12,373 bases of DNA, from the NCBI GenBank assembly GCA_051011115.1, contig JBPCUN010000126.1, positions 1 to 12,373 of the forward strand, read 5' to 3'. Positions 6,489 to 12,373 of this stretch are shown in pieces. The translations under genes and the position numbers were made by a program. The DNA is from Profundicola sp051011115 (GTDB lineage: Bacteria; Bacteroidota; Bacteroidia; Flavobacteriales; Weeksellaceae). Below the pieces are notes generated by a model, which was not told the origin of the DNA, did no database searches, and saw nothing but the letters and a program-made list of their open reading frames with translations. Position 1 is the first letter of the stretch. Every line of letters begins with the position of its first letter.

Positions 6489-8936
6489 TTGTTTCAAAAT
6501 TTCGCAGAAATCATACTGCCACTACCTATGCCAGGAACTTTCACTTATGAAGTTCCTGATGGTTGGAATGTGCAAATTGGGCAGAGGGTAGCAGTACAAT
6601 TCGGTAAAAGAAAAATATATACAGGAATCGTACATTCCATTCATCAAAACAAACCAGAATTATACAAGACAAAGCCTTTAGAAGCGATTTTAGAAGACTA
6701 TATTTTGGTGCTACCAGAGCAGATTAAATTCTGGGAGTGGATTGCAGATTATTATATGTGTTCTTTGGGAGATGTTTATAAAAATGCTTTTCCTTCTGCC
6801 TTGAAATTAGAAAGTGACACTTTTGTAAAGGCTATTAAAGACAAAGAGTTTCCTGAAGAGGAAAATTTATCATCAAATGCCTTGGCCATTTGGCAAATCT
6901 TGCAACATCGATCTATGATATCTGTAAATGAAGCGGCAGATATTATAGAATTAAAATCAGTCATTCCTGTTTTAAAGGAGTTGTTAGACTTTGGTTTAAT
7001 TCAATTAGATGAAAAATTACAAAAGAAATACACGCCTAAAATTGAATATTACATCAAACCAATTATCTCTATGGAAGATGATAGTTTGCCAGATATTTTA
7101 GACGAAATGGAGCGCGCTCCCAAACAACGAGAATTATTCTTCAAACTTTTAACGCAACACAAGCAATTAGATCAACCGATTAAAGCCTCTACTTTCTTGA
7201 AGGCCAATGGTGGCACGTATGCTACTTTGCGCTCTATGAAGGAAAAAGGGGTAATTGACTTATTTGAAAATCAATCAGAACGTATTACGGAATATGGCGA
7301 AGATACCAATGAAATTCATGCGTTATCTGATAAGCAACAATTAGCCTATCAATCTATTATAGAACATTTTAGGACTAAAGATACTGTTTTATTGCATGGC
7401 GTAACTTCTTCTGGTAAAACAGAAATTTATATAAAATTGATAGAGAAGGTTTTACAAAAAGGAAAGCGTGTACTATATTTATTACCAGAAATTTCTCTCA
7501 CTACCCAATTAACAAGACGATTACAAAAACATTTTGGAGATGATGTAGGGATTTATCATTCTAAATTTAATCAAAATGAAAGGGTAGAATTATGGCATAA
7601 AACACTGAATAATGATTATAAAATCTTGATTGGAGCTAGGTCTTCTTTGTTTTTGCCGATTCAGGATTTAGGATTGGTAGTGGTTGATGAAGAACATGAA
7701 ACATCTTTAAAGCAATCAGACGCTAAGCCCTTCTTTCATGGTAGAGATTCTGCTATGGTATGGGCGAAAATGGCTGATGCAAAAGTGTTATTAGGGTCAG
7801 CAACCCCTTCGCTAGAAGTATATCATGCAGCGAAAAATGATAAATTTGGTTATGTAGAATTGACAGAACGTTTTGGTGGGGTGCAACCCCCAACAATGGA
7901 AATTGTAGATTTACGTAGAGCTACTCACAAAAAACAAATGAACGGTGATATTTCTTCTCGATTAGAAGAAGAAATTCGTGATACTTTTGAACAGAAAAAA
8001 CAAGTGATTATATTCCAAAATAGACGAGGCTATGCTCCCGTGATGGAATGCAAAAATTGCGGACATACCCCATATTGTCCGAATTGTGATGTAGCGCTTA
8101 CTTATCATCAATTATCACATCAATTAAAGTGTCATTATTGTGGACATTCTCAGGCAAAACCACACCAATGTTATCAATGTAAATCTACAGAATTAGAAAC
8201 TAAAGGGATTGGTACGGAGATGATAGAGGAGGAGATGAATCAGATTTTCCCCAATCATAGCATTGCTAGAATGGATGTGGATAGCATGCGAAGAAAAAAT
8301 GCTTTTGAAAAGTTAATAGATGCATTTCAAAACAAGGAAATTGATATGCTCGTGGGAACGCAAATGGTCACCAAAGGATTAGATTTTGAAGATGTAACCT
8401 TGGTAGGAATCATACGAGCAGATAGTTTGCTTAATTTTCCGAATTTCCGAGCGCATGAAAGGGCGTTTCAACGTATAGTGCAAGTGGCGGGGAGAGCGGG
8501 GCGTAGAAAAGAACGTGGTAATGTGCTTATTCAAGCTTTTAAGGCAGAACATAATGTTTTACAATTAGCTACACAGTTTAAATACCATGAGTTGGCAGAG
8601 CAACTTTTATACGAAAGAAAAGAATTTTTGTATCCACCTTTCACTAGATTAATAGAAATTACTTTTAGACATAAAAGCAAAGACAGAGCGCAAAAGGCGT
8701 CTTTTTATTATGCGAATTCACTTAAAAAATACTTCACCGATAAAACTTTATTAGGACCAGAAGCACCCACCATTGCTAGATTAAATAATCAATATTATTT
8801 CAAAATACTTATCAAGATTTTACCCAATCAATCTCCTGCTAAAACAAAAGTTTTATTAAACGATGCGCTAGTTAATTTGCAAACCATCAAAGCCTTTCGT
8901 TCGGTGAGAATTGACTTTGATGTAGATCCTATTTAA
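6489..8936 (+). CDS. priA: Primosomal protein N' (replication restart helicase PriA), TTG start
   Basis: A 3'-to-5' superfamily 2 DNA helicase that recognises stalled or repaired forks and reloads the replisome. Domains in order: an N-terminal 3'-DNA-binding domain opening FAEIILPLPMPGTFTYEVP; a winged-helix region (about 110-190); helicase lobe 1 with Walker A GVTSSGKT (304-311) and DEEHE (400-404); a zinc insert with eight cysteines (521, 524, 530, 533, 548, 551, 561, 564), all present; lobe 2 with GTQMVTKG (623-630) and QVAGRAGR (665-672); then a C-terminal domain. The 815 aa exceed E. coli PriA (732 aa) but suit Bacteroidota. The start is a TTG: an in-frame TAA sits at 6477-6479, the TTG at 6489 is the only plausible initiator after it, and the next ATG (6528) would cut off the conserved first 13 residues. 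It follows the proline dehydrogenase gene by 33 bases. No clear terminator follows. Confidence 0.97.
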   Translation: MFQNFAEIILPLPMPGTFTYEVPDGWNVQIGQRVAVQFGKRKIYTGIVHSIHQNKPELYKTKPLEAILEDYILVLPEQIKFWEWIADYYMCSLGDVYKNAFPSALKLESDTFVKAIKDKEFPEEENLSSNALAIWQILQHRSMISVNEAADIIELKSVIPVLKELLDFGLIQLDEKLQKKYTPKIEYYIKPIISMEDDSLPDILDEMERAPKQRELFFKLLTQHKQLDQPIKASTFLKANGGTYATLRSMKEKGVIDLFENQSERITEYGEDTNEIHALSDKQQLAYQSIIEHFRTKDTVLLHGVTSSGKTEIYIKLIEKVLQKGKRVLYLLPEISLTTQLTRRLQKHFGDDVGIYHSKFNQNERVELWHKTLNNDYKILIGARSSLFLPIQDLGLVVVDEEHETSLKQSDAKPFFHGRDSAMVWAKMADAKVLLGSATPSLEVYHAAKNDKFGYVELTERFGGVQPPTMEIVDLRRATHKKQMNGDISSRLEEEIRDTFEQKKQVIIFQNRRGYAPVMECKNCGHTPYCPNCDVALTYHQLSHQLKCHYCGHSQAKPHQCYQCKSTELETKGIGTEMIEEEMNQIFPNHSIARMDVDSMRRKNAFEKLIDAFQNKEIDMLVGTQMVTKGLDFEDVTLVGIIRADSLLNFPNFRAHERAFQRIVQVAGRAGRRKERGNVLIQAFKAEHNVLQLATQFKYHELAEQLLYERKEFLYPPFTRLIEITFRHKSKDRAQKASFYYANSLKKYFTDKTLLGPEAPTIARLNNQYYFKILIKILPNQSPAKTKVLLNDALVNLQTIKAFRSVRIDFDVDPI

Positions 8937-9017
8937 ACACAATATATTGAATGAACACCATTAAATTATTATTAAATATTAATACTTTTATTAAAATTTA
9001 GTAAAATTAATAACATT

Positions 9018-9043
9018 TTATATTATATTCGATTTTAATATAA
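9018..9043. promoter_or_regulatory. AT-rich inverted repeat upstream of the secreted LSDEII-repeat gene
   Basis: TTATATTA (9018-9025) and TAATATAA (9036-9043) are perfect 8-base inverted arms with a 10-base spacer, ending 7 bases before the ATG at 9051. It might be an operator or a weak leader hairpin. The region is almost entirely A/T, so chance is a serious alternative. Confidence 0.25.
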
Positions 9044-9050
9044 TCTTAAA

Positions 9051-9815
9051 ATGTATTCTATGAAATTATCTCGACTTTTTGTGTTAACTGGTATTATAAG
9101 CATAAGTTTTTTAAATGCGCAAGAATCTCAATGCGATAATGAGTCCATTATTAAATTGAAAAAAGCTGGATTGAGTGATGAGATTATTATGTCTAAAGTG
9201 GCGGCAGAAGATTGTGAATTTGATACTTCTACAGATGCTTTATTAAAATTAAAAGAAAACAAGCTGTCCGATGAAATCATTAGTTTGATGATAGAAAATA
9301 ACGGTAAAAATGAAGCTGTTATAGAAGAAGGTGATGATTATCTAACCATGGCAACAGTACAGGAGAAAAATGGGAAATTATTGATTAATGGTAATGATTG
9401 GTTAGAGAGAGGGGATAACATTCAAATATTCTTACCTGTTTCTGGGAGAGATTTTTTATTTGTAAATAGGAAAAAATCAAAATTTGGTACACAGTTAATA
9501 GGTGGTGTGGCAGATGCCGTGGGTAGTGGTGCAGTGGCTGTAGGTTTAGGGTCTAGTAATATCAAGGTAATGCAAGGGGCTATCAAGGTAATGCAGGGTG
9601 CGCATGCCGTAGAACGTGGAGCAGATGCTTTAGAAAAAATTAATGAATTAAATATTTCCAAAGATGCAAAGAAAATTGCTGGCAAAGAGGCAGAGGTTTT
9701 GGATTGGGATTTTACAGAAGAAGGTTATTTATTAGAAGTTAAGGTAGGTAAGAAAAAGTACGAAATTGATTTGGAGGAAGCAATTACTACCCAAGAGGTA
9801 AAATTGATTAAATAA
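9051..9815 (+). CDS. Secreted protein with paired LSDEII repeats and a Gly/Ala-rich segment, function unknown
   Basis: I do not recognise a named family over the full 254 residues. A signal peptide (about residues 1-23, cleaved near NAQ-E) directs it to the periplasm or beyond. Residues 33-46 (IIKLKKAGLSDEII) and 64-77 (LLKLKENKLSDEII) are a two-copy helical repeat, a pattern seen in many exported bacterial proteins. Cys28 and Cys55 flank the first copy and could form a disulfide. A Gly/Ala-rich hydrophobic stretch at about 148-170, rich in G-x3-G spacing, resembles glycine-zipper membrane segments. It is followed by an exact heptapeptide duplication, IKVMQGA at 171-177 and 178-184. The C-terminal 70 residues are charged and probably beta-rich (EVLDWDF, LLEVKVGKKKYEIDL). 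Starts at 9051 or 9060 both keep the signal peptide; the second gives the more canonical MKLSRLF opening. It lies downstream of priA without a clear terminator, but after 114 bases of AT-rich spacer. Confidence 0.8.
   Translation: MYSMKLSRLFVLTGIISISFLNAQESQCDNESIIKLKKAGLSDEIIMSKVAAEDCEFDTSTDALLKLKENKLSDEIISLMIENNGKNEAVIEEGDDYLTMATVQEKNGKLLINGNDWLERGDNIQIFLPVSGRDFLFVNRKKSKFGTQLIGGVADAVGSGAVAVGLGSSNIKVMQGAIKVMQGAHAVERGADALEKINELNISKDAKKIAGKEAEVLDWDFTEEGYLLEVKVGKKKYEIDLEEAITTQEVKLIK
9561..9602 (+). repeat. Tandem 21-bp duplication inside the secreted protein gene
   Basis: Positions 9561-9581 and 9582-9602 are adjacent copies of a 21-base unit that differ at only a few bases, all silent. Each encodes IKVMQGA, so the reading frame is kept. 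It looks like a recent in-frame slippage or duplication. Confidence 0.85.
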
Positions 9816-9840
9816 TACTTGTAACTCTTTAATATTAGTT

Positions 9841-9871
9841 AAAATCCTGCTTTTGGCGGGATTTTGCTTTT
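9841..9871 (+). terminator. Rho-independent terminator between convergent genes
   Basis: AAAATCCTGC (9841-9850) pairs with GCGGGATTTT (9856-9865) over 10 bp (one G-T wobble) around a TTTTG loop, followed by GCTTTT. On the minus strand the same stem ends in four T residues, so it may weakly stop the convergent DUF202-type transcript too. Confidence 0.85.
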
Positions 9872-9905
9872 AAGAATATATTAAATATGATGCTGTGAAA
9901 AGTAT

Positions 9906-10259
9906 TTAATCCTCATCCCCCAATTGCAAATTGGGATCTTTATATATTTTATTCAATTGTTTTTTGAGTTGATAAAAACGCACAAAACCAATGATTAAAA
10001 TAATCACACTCACAACAAAGCAGATTTCTCCCAAGTATGGCATACTTTCAAAATCTTTCATTCCTATAAAGGCAAATCCTGCAATAATTAAGTATAAAGC
10101 AGATCGCACATAAGTAAGTAAAGTTCTTTCATTGGCTAATTTAGTCCTTTGCAAAGCTAAATGATCACGCAATATGATTTTTTCTTTCACATCATATTCA
10201 TCTGTAAATTTCACTAGTTTTTTTACTTTTTTTCCTTTATTTCGAATTCGATTGGTCAT
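9906..10259 (-). CDS. DUF202-type small membrane protein
   Basis: A 117-residue inner-membrane protein. The N-terminus is strongly basic (RIRNKGKKVKKLVK), followed by the stretch RDHLALQRTKLANERTLLTY (31-50). This matches the LAxERTxLAxxRT signature of the DUF202 (YidH-like) family just before the first membrane helix. Two hydrophobic helices follow, about residues 53-67 and 75-94, then a charged C-terminal tail ending LGDED. DUF202 domains occur alone in small membrane proteins and as the membrane part of eukaryotic VTC polyphosphate polymerases, but the function of stand-alone bacterial members is not established. The ATG at 10259 is the outermost start and keeps the basic leader. The gene is convergent with the secreted LSDEII-repeat gene and divergent from the QVGIN secreted gene across a 126-base gap. 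I found no full-consensus promoter for it on the minus strand. Confidence 0.85.
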   Translation of the reverse strand: MTNRIRNKGKKVKKLVKFTDEYDVKEKIILRDHLALQRTKLANERTLLTYVRSALYLIIAGFAFIGMKDFESMPYLGEICFVVSVIILIIGFVRFYQLKKQLNKIYKDPNLQLGDED

Positions 10260-10325
10260 ATGAAGATTTTGGAATTCTAATTCCTACATAATTTAGTATT
10301 ATTTGTAAAGTTAATATAATGAAAT

Positions 10326-10356
10326 TTTGAAATAATGACATAAAATAATATTTTTG
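10326..10356 (+). promoter_or_regulatory. Bacteroidota-type promoter (TTTG-N19-TAnnTTTG)
   Basis: TTTG at 10326-10329 and TATTTTTG at 10349-10356 fit the -33 and -7 consensus with 19 bases between them, the same spacing as the promoter at 624-654. Transcription would start near 10363, about 23 bases before the ATG at 10386. Confidence 0.6.
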
Positions 10357-10385
10357 AAATACACCTTATTTTAATTGAACTTGAT

Positions 10386-11264
10386 ATGAAAAAACATTTA
10401 TTTTTATCCATTTTGCTGTTCAGTTGTTATATGTCAGCTCAAGTAGGAATTAATGAAAACGATCCAAAAGCAACTTTTGATATCCATCCAACAAACGCAG
10501 ATGGTAGCACTATTGAGGGAATTTTGATTCCCAGACTGTCAAAATCCGCCATTGCTAATATGGGATCTGGAGTTGAAGAAAGTACCACTGTTTTCGTAAA
10601 TATTATAGATGTTGTAGCATCGCCAATACCAGCTACCGTTGCCCATGTTCATGAGAAAGGGTTTTATTCCTTTATAGATGGTACTTGGAAAAAGCTACAA
10701 GTTGATGACAATCAAAAACCAGATTTTAATAAAGAATATGTATGTACAGCGAATAACATTGGTCAAATTTTAAAGACAGCCGATGGGTACTTTGAATGTA
10801 GAAATGAAGCACAATATGTAACCGATACAGATGGGAGTACATCTACCATAACAGATGAACCAAGATGGGCCTATTTTGGATTAATGGAAGGTTTTGCACA
10901 ATATGTAGATGAAAATGGTGTTACGCAACTTGCAGATTTCACACTTATATATGATGCCGTATATTCCTATGAACCAGGTTATGATAATTATTATGTTTTA
11001 AACAACAAATATCATTATGAACTTACAGCTAATGGATCTCCAAATGCAGTAGGTTTTTCTTCTAGAATACCCGCGATAGGATTTTTAGAATTTATTTATT
11101 GGCCAGAGTCAGCTTGTGGAATAGAAACTGAAAGTTATAGAAACGCTGGTTTTGAACATTTTTACATCACAGATATGGATAGAACTGGAACATTAACTTG
11201 CCCTGCAGATCAGGTTAAATTAACGCTTCAGTCAAGAAATGTTAGATATAGAATATTAAATTAA
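10386..11264 (+). CDS. Secreted protein with QVGIN-type N-terminal motif, function unknown
   Basis: A 292-residue exported protein that I cannot assign to a named family. Residues 1-19 (MKKHLFLSILLFSCYMSAQ) are a clear signal peptide with cleavage near SAQ. The mature start VGINENDPKATFDI is a variant of the VGIGTTNPxAxLDI opening found on many secreted or surface proteins of Flavobacteriia. It is followed by IEGILIPRLSK, which often accompanies it. The rest is Tyr/Phe-rich and probably beta-structured, with four cysteines in the mature protein (120, 138, 244, 272) that could make two disulfides. I see no recognisable type IX secretion C-terminal domain and no catalytic motif. The gene has its own full-consensus promoter and a terminator 24 bases after the stop, so it is a single-gene unit. 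An adhesin-like or structural envelope role is plausible but is only inference from the N-terminal motif. Confidence 0.8.
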   Translation: MKKHLFLSILLFSCYMSAQVGINENDPKATFDIHPTNADGSTIEGILIPRLSKSAIANMGSGVEESTTVFVNIIDVVASPIPATVAHVHEKGFYSFIDGTWKKLQVDDNQKPDFNKEYVCTANNIGQILKTADGYFECRNEAQYVTDTDGSTSTITDEPRWAYFGLMEGFAQYVDENGVTQLADFTLIYDAVYSYEPGYDNYYVLNNKYHYELTANGSPNAVGFSSRIPAIGFLEFIYWPESACGIETESYRNAGFEHFYITDMDRTGTLTCPADQVKLTLQSRNVRYRILN

Positions 11265-11287
11265 TTACTTAACATATTATTTTTACT

Positions 11288-11312
11288 AATCCCGCAATCA
11301 GCGGGATTTTTT
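11288..11312 (+). terminator. Rho-independent terminator after the QVGIN secreted protein gene
   Basis: AATCCCGC (11288-11295) pairs perfectly with GCGGGATT (11301-11308) around the loop AATCA, and the 3' arm runs into six T residues. The stem core resembles that of the terminator at 9841-9871. Confidence 0.92.
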
Positions 11313-11393
11313 GTTTATGTTGGGTAGAATTCAGAGAAATTTTATTAGCACTTTAGTAAAATTCAATTCAAAGGCACAAGTAGTAACTCAAAA

Positions 11394-11424
11394 TTGTCCA
11401 TATCAAATTTCTGGCGTATCTTTC
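11394..11424 (+). promoter_or_regulatory. Possible ettA promoter
   Basis: TTG at 11394-11396 and TATCTTTC at 11417-11424 (one mismatch to TAnnTTTG, final C for G) are 20 bases apart. Transcription would start near 11431, about 17 bases before the ATG. A promoter is expected here because a strong terminator lies just upstream, but the match is imperfect. Confidence 0.35.
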
Positions 11425-11447
11425 AACTTTTAAAATTAATACAATAT

Positions 11448-12373
11448 ATGTCAGACGATAAGAAGATTATATTTTCTATGACGGGAGTCACCAAGACTTT
11501 CCCGAGTGCACAAACCCCTGTGCTAAAGAATATTTATTTAAGTTTTTTCTACGGTGCTAAAATCGGTATTCTAGGACTTAACGGTAGTGGTAAATCTACT
11601 TTATTAAAGATTATTGCAGGAGAGGATAAAAATTACCAAGGAGATGTAAGTTTTCAACCTGGATATTCTATAGGATATTTACATCAAGAGCCACAATTAG
11701 ACGAATCTAAAACGGTACTAGAAGTCGTAAAAGAAGGGGTGCAAGATGTTGTAGATACGCTAGATGAATATAATAAAATCAATGATATGTTTGGTTTAGA
11801 AGAAGTCTACTCAGATCCAGAGAAGATGGAAAAACTGATGGCCAAACAATCAGAATTACAAGATAAAATTGATGCCTCTAACGCTTGGGAATTAGATACC
11901 AAATTAGAAATCGCTATGGACGCTTTACGCACGCCAGATCCAGATAAGCCTATTAGTGTACTATCAGGAGGGGAACGTAGACGTGTGGCATTATGCAGAT
12001 TATTGTTACAAGAACCAGATATCTTGTTACTGGATGAGCCTACCAACCACTTGGATGCAGAGAGTGTACATTGGCTAGAGCATCATTTATCACAATATAA
12101 GGGGACTGTAATTGCTGTAACACACGATAGATATTTCTTGGATAATGTGGCAGGATGGATTCTTGAATTAGATAGAGGAGAAGGGATTCCATGGAAAGGA
12201 AATTACTCTTCTTGGCTAGAGCAAAAATCAAAACGTTTAGCTGTTGAACAAAAACAAGCAAGTAAACGCCAAAAGACGCTAGAACGAGAGTTAGAGTGGG
12301 TACGGATGGCACCGAAAGGTAAGCAAGCCAAGCAAAAAGCCCGTCTTGCCAATTATGACAAACTTGCCAACCA
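11448..12373 (+). CDS. ettA: Energy-dependent translational throttle protein EttA (ABC-F ATPase), partial, 5' part
   Basis: A cytosolic ABC-F factor that binds the ribosomal E site and gates the first steps of elongation according to the ATP/ADP state. The first 308 codons are present of about 560; the gene runs off the right edge. ABC domain 1 shows Walker A GLNGSGKS (43-50), the signature LSGGERRR (172-179) and Walker B LLLDEPTNHLD, with Asp196 and Glu197. The segment between Walker A and the signature carries the arm helices typical of EttA. Residues AVTHDRYFLDNVAGWILELD and the following GEGIPWKGNYSSWLEQK are near-identical in kind to E. coli EttA and separate it from Uup, YbiT and YheS. 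The basic interdomain linker (P-site tRNA-interaction motif, about 250-308) is largely present. The start MSDDKKIIFSM matches the family length. It is separated from the upstream gene by a terminator. Confidence 0.94.
   Translation, partial: MSDDKKIIFSMTGVTKTFPSAQTPVLKNIYLSFFYGAKIGILGLNGSGKSTLLKIIAGEDKNYQGDVSFQPGYSIGYLHQEPQLDESKTVLEVVKEGVQDVVDTLDEYNKINDMFGLEEVYSDPEKMEKLMAKQSELQDKIDASNAWELDTKLEIAMDALRTPDPDKPISVLSGGERRRVALCRLLLQEPDILLLDEPTNHLDAESVHWLEHHLSQYKGTVIAVTHDRYFLDNVAGWILELDRGEGIPWKGNYSSWLEQKSKRLAVEQKQASKRQKTLERELEWVRMAPKGKQAKQKARLANYDKLAN

Noticed and set aside
6776..6964. Minus-strand open frame inside priA
   Set aside because: Antisense shadow of the winged-helix region, with no supporting signal.
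8940..8949. Perfect 10-bp palindrome CAATATATTG just after priA
   Set aside because: It is short, AT-only at its centre and has no T tract, so it is neither a terminator nor a convincing operator on this evidence.
9422..9685. Minus-strand open frame rich in Ala and Pro
   Set aside because: It is the antisense of the Gly/Ala-rich part of the secreted protein, whose signal peptide and repeats mark the plus strand as coding.
11807..12312. Two minus-strand open frames near the right edge
   Set aside because: They are antisense to ettA, which has intact ABC-F motifs across the whole span.
1..12373. Search for a defence island, biosynthetic cluster, insertion sequence or CRISPR array
   Set aside because: All genes are housekeeping or single envelope proteins. 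There are no transposase motifs, no spaced direct repeats, no nuclease/helicase defence pairing and no shift in base composition suggesting transfer.

Overview
This looks like a chromosomal housekeeping segment from a low-GC member of the Bacteroidota, most likely class Flavobacteriia. Four things point there. The SecA is long (1118 aa) with an enlarged mid-region and no C-terminal zinc motif. There is a short acidic DUF2795-type protein of a kind common in Flavobacteriia. There is a secreted protein whose mature N-terminus opens with a QVGIN-type motif. Two promoters match the Bacteroidota pattern TTTG-N19-TAnnTTTG, and Shine-Dalgarno sites are weak or absent. Family or genus cannot be fixed from the window.

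Layout, left to right. (1) Positions 1-523, minus strand: 5' part of a nitronate monooxygenase / FabK-like flavin enzyme that runs off the left edge. (2) 671-892: DUF2795-type small acidic protein with its own promoter and terminator. (3) 1064-4420: secA, with a terminator. (4) 4521-5195: msrA with a lipoprotein-like signal, and a terminator. (5) 5289-8936: proline dehydrogenase followed 33 nt later by priA, which starts with TTG; these are probably cotranscribed. (6) 9051-9815: unrecognised secreted protein with paired LSDEII repeats and a Gly/Ala-rich segment, ending at a strong terminator. (7) 9906-10259, minus strand: DUF202-type two-helix membrane protein, convergent with (6) and divergent from (8). 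(8) 10386-11264: secreted protein with a QVGIN opening, a clear promoter and a terminator. (9) 11448 to the right edge: ettA, an ABC-F translation factor, truncated by the window.

Most genes are separate transcription units bounded by good intrinsic terminators (908-936, 4447-4479, 5221-5252, 9841-9871, 11288-11312), so the neighbourhood is a string of independent functions: protein export, oxidative repair, proline catabolism, replication restart and translation control. There is no mobile element, CRISPR array, rRNA or tRNA, and no gap over 300 bases without a gene. I found no convincing new multi-gene system. The least explained parts are the two secreted proteins at 9051-9815 and 10386-11264 and the structured leader in front of secA.
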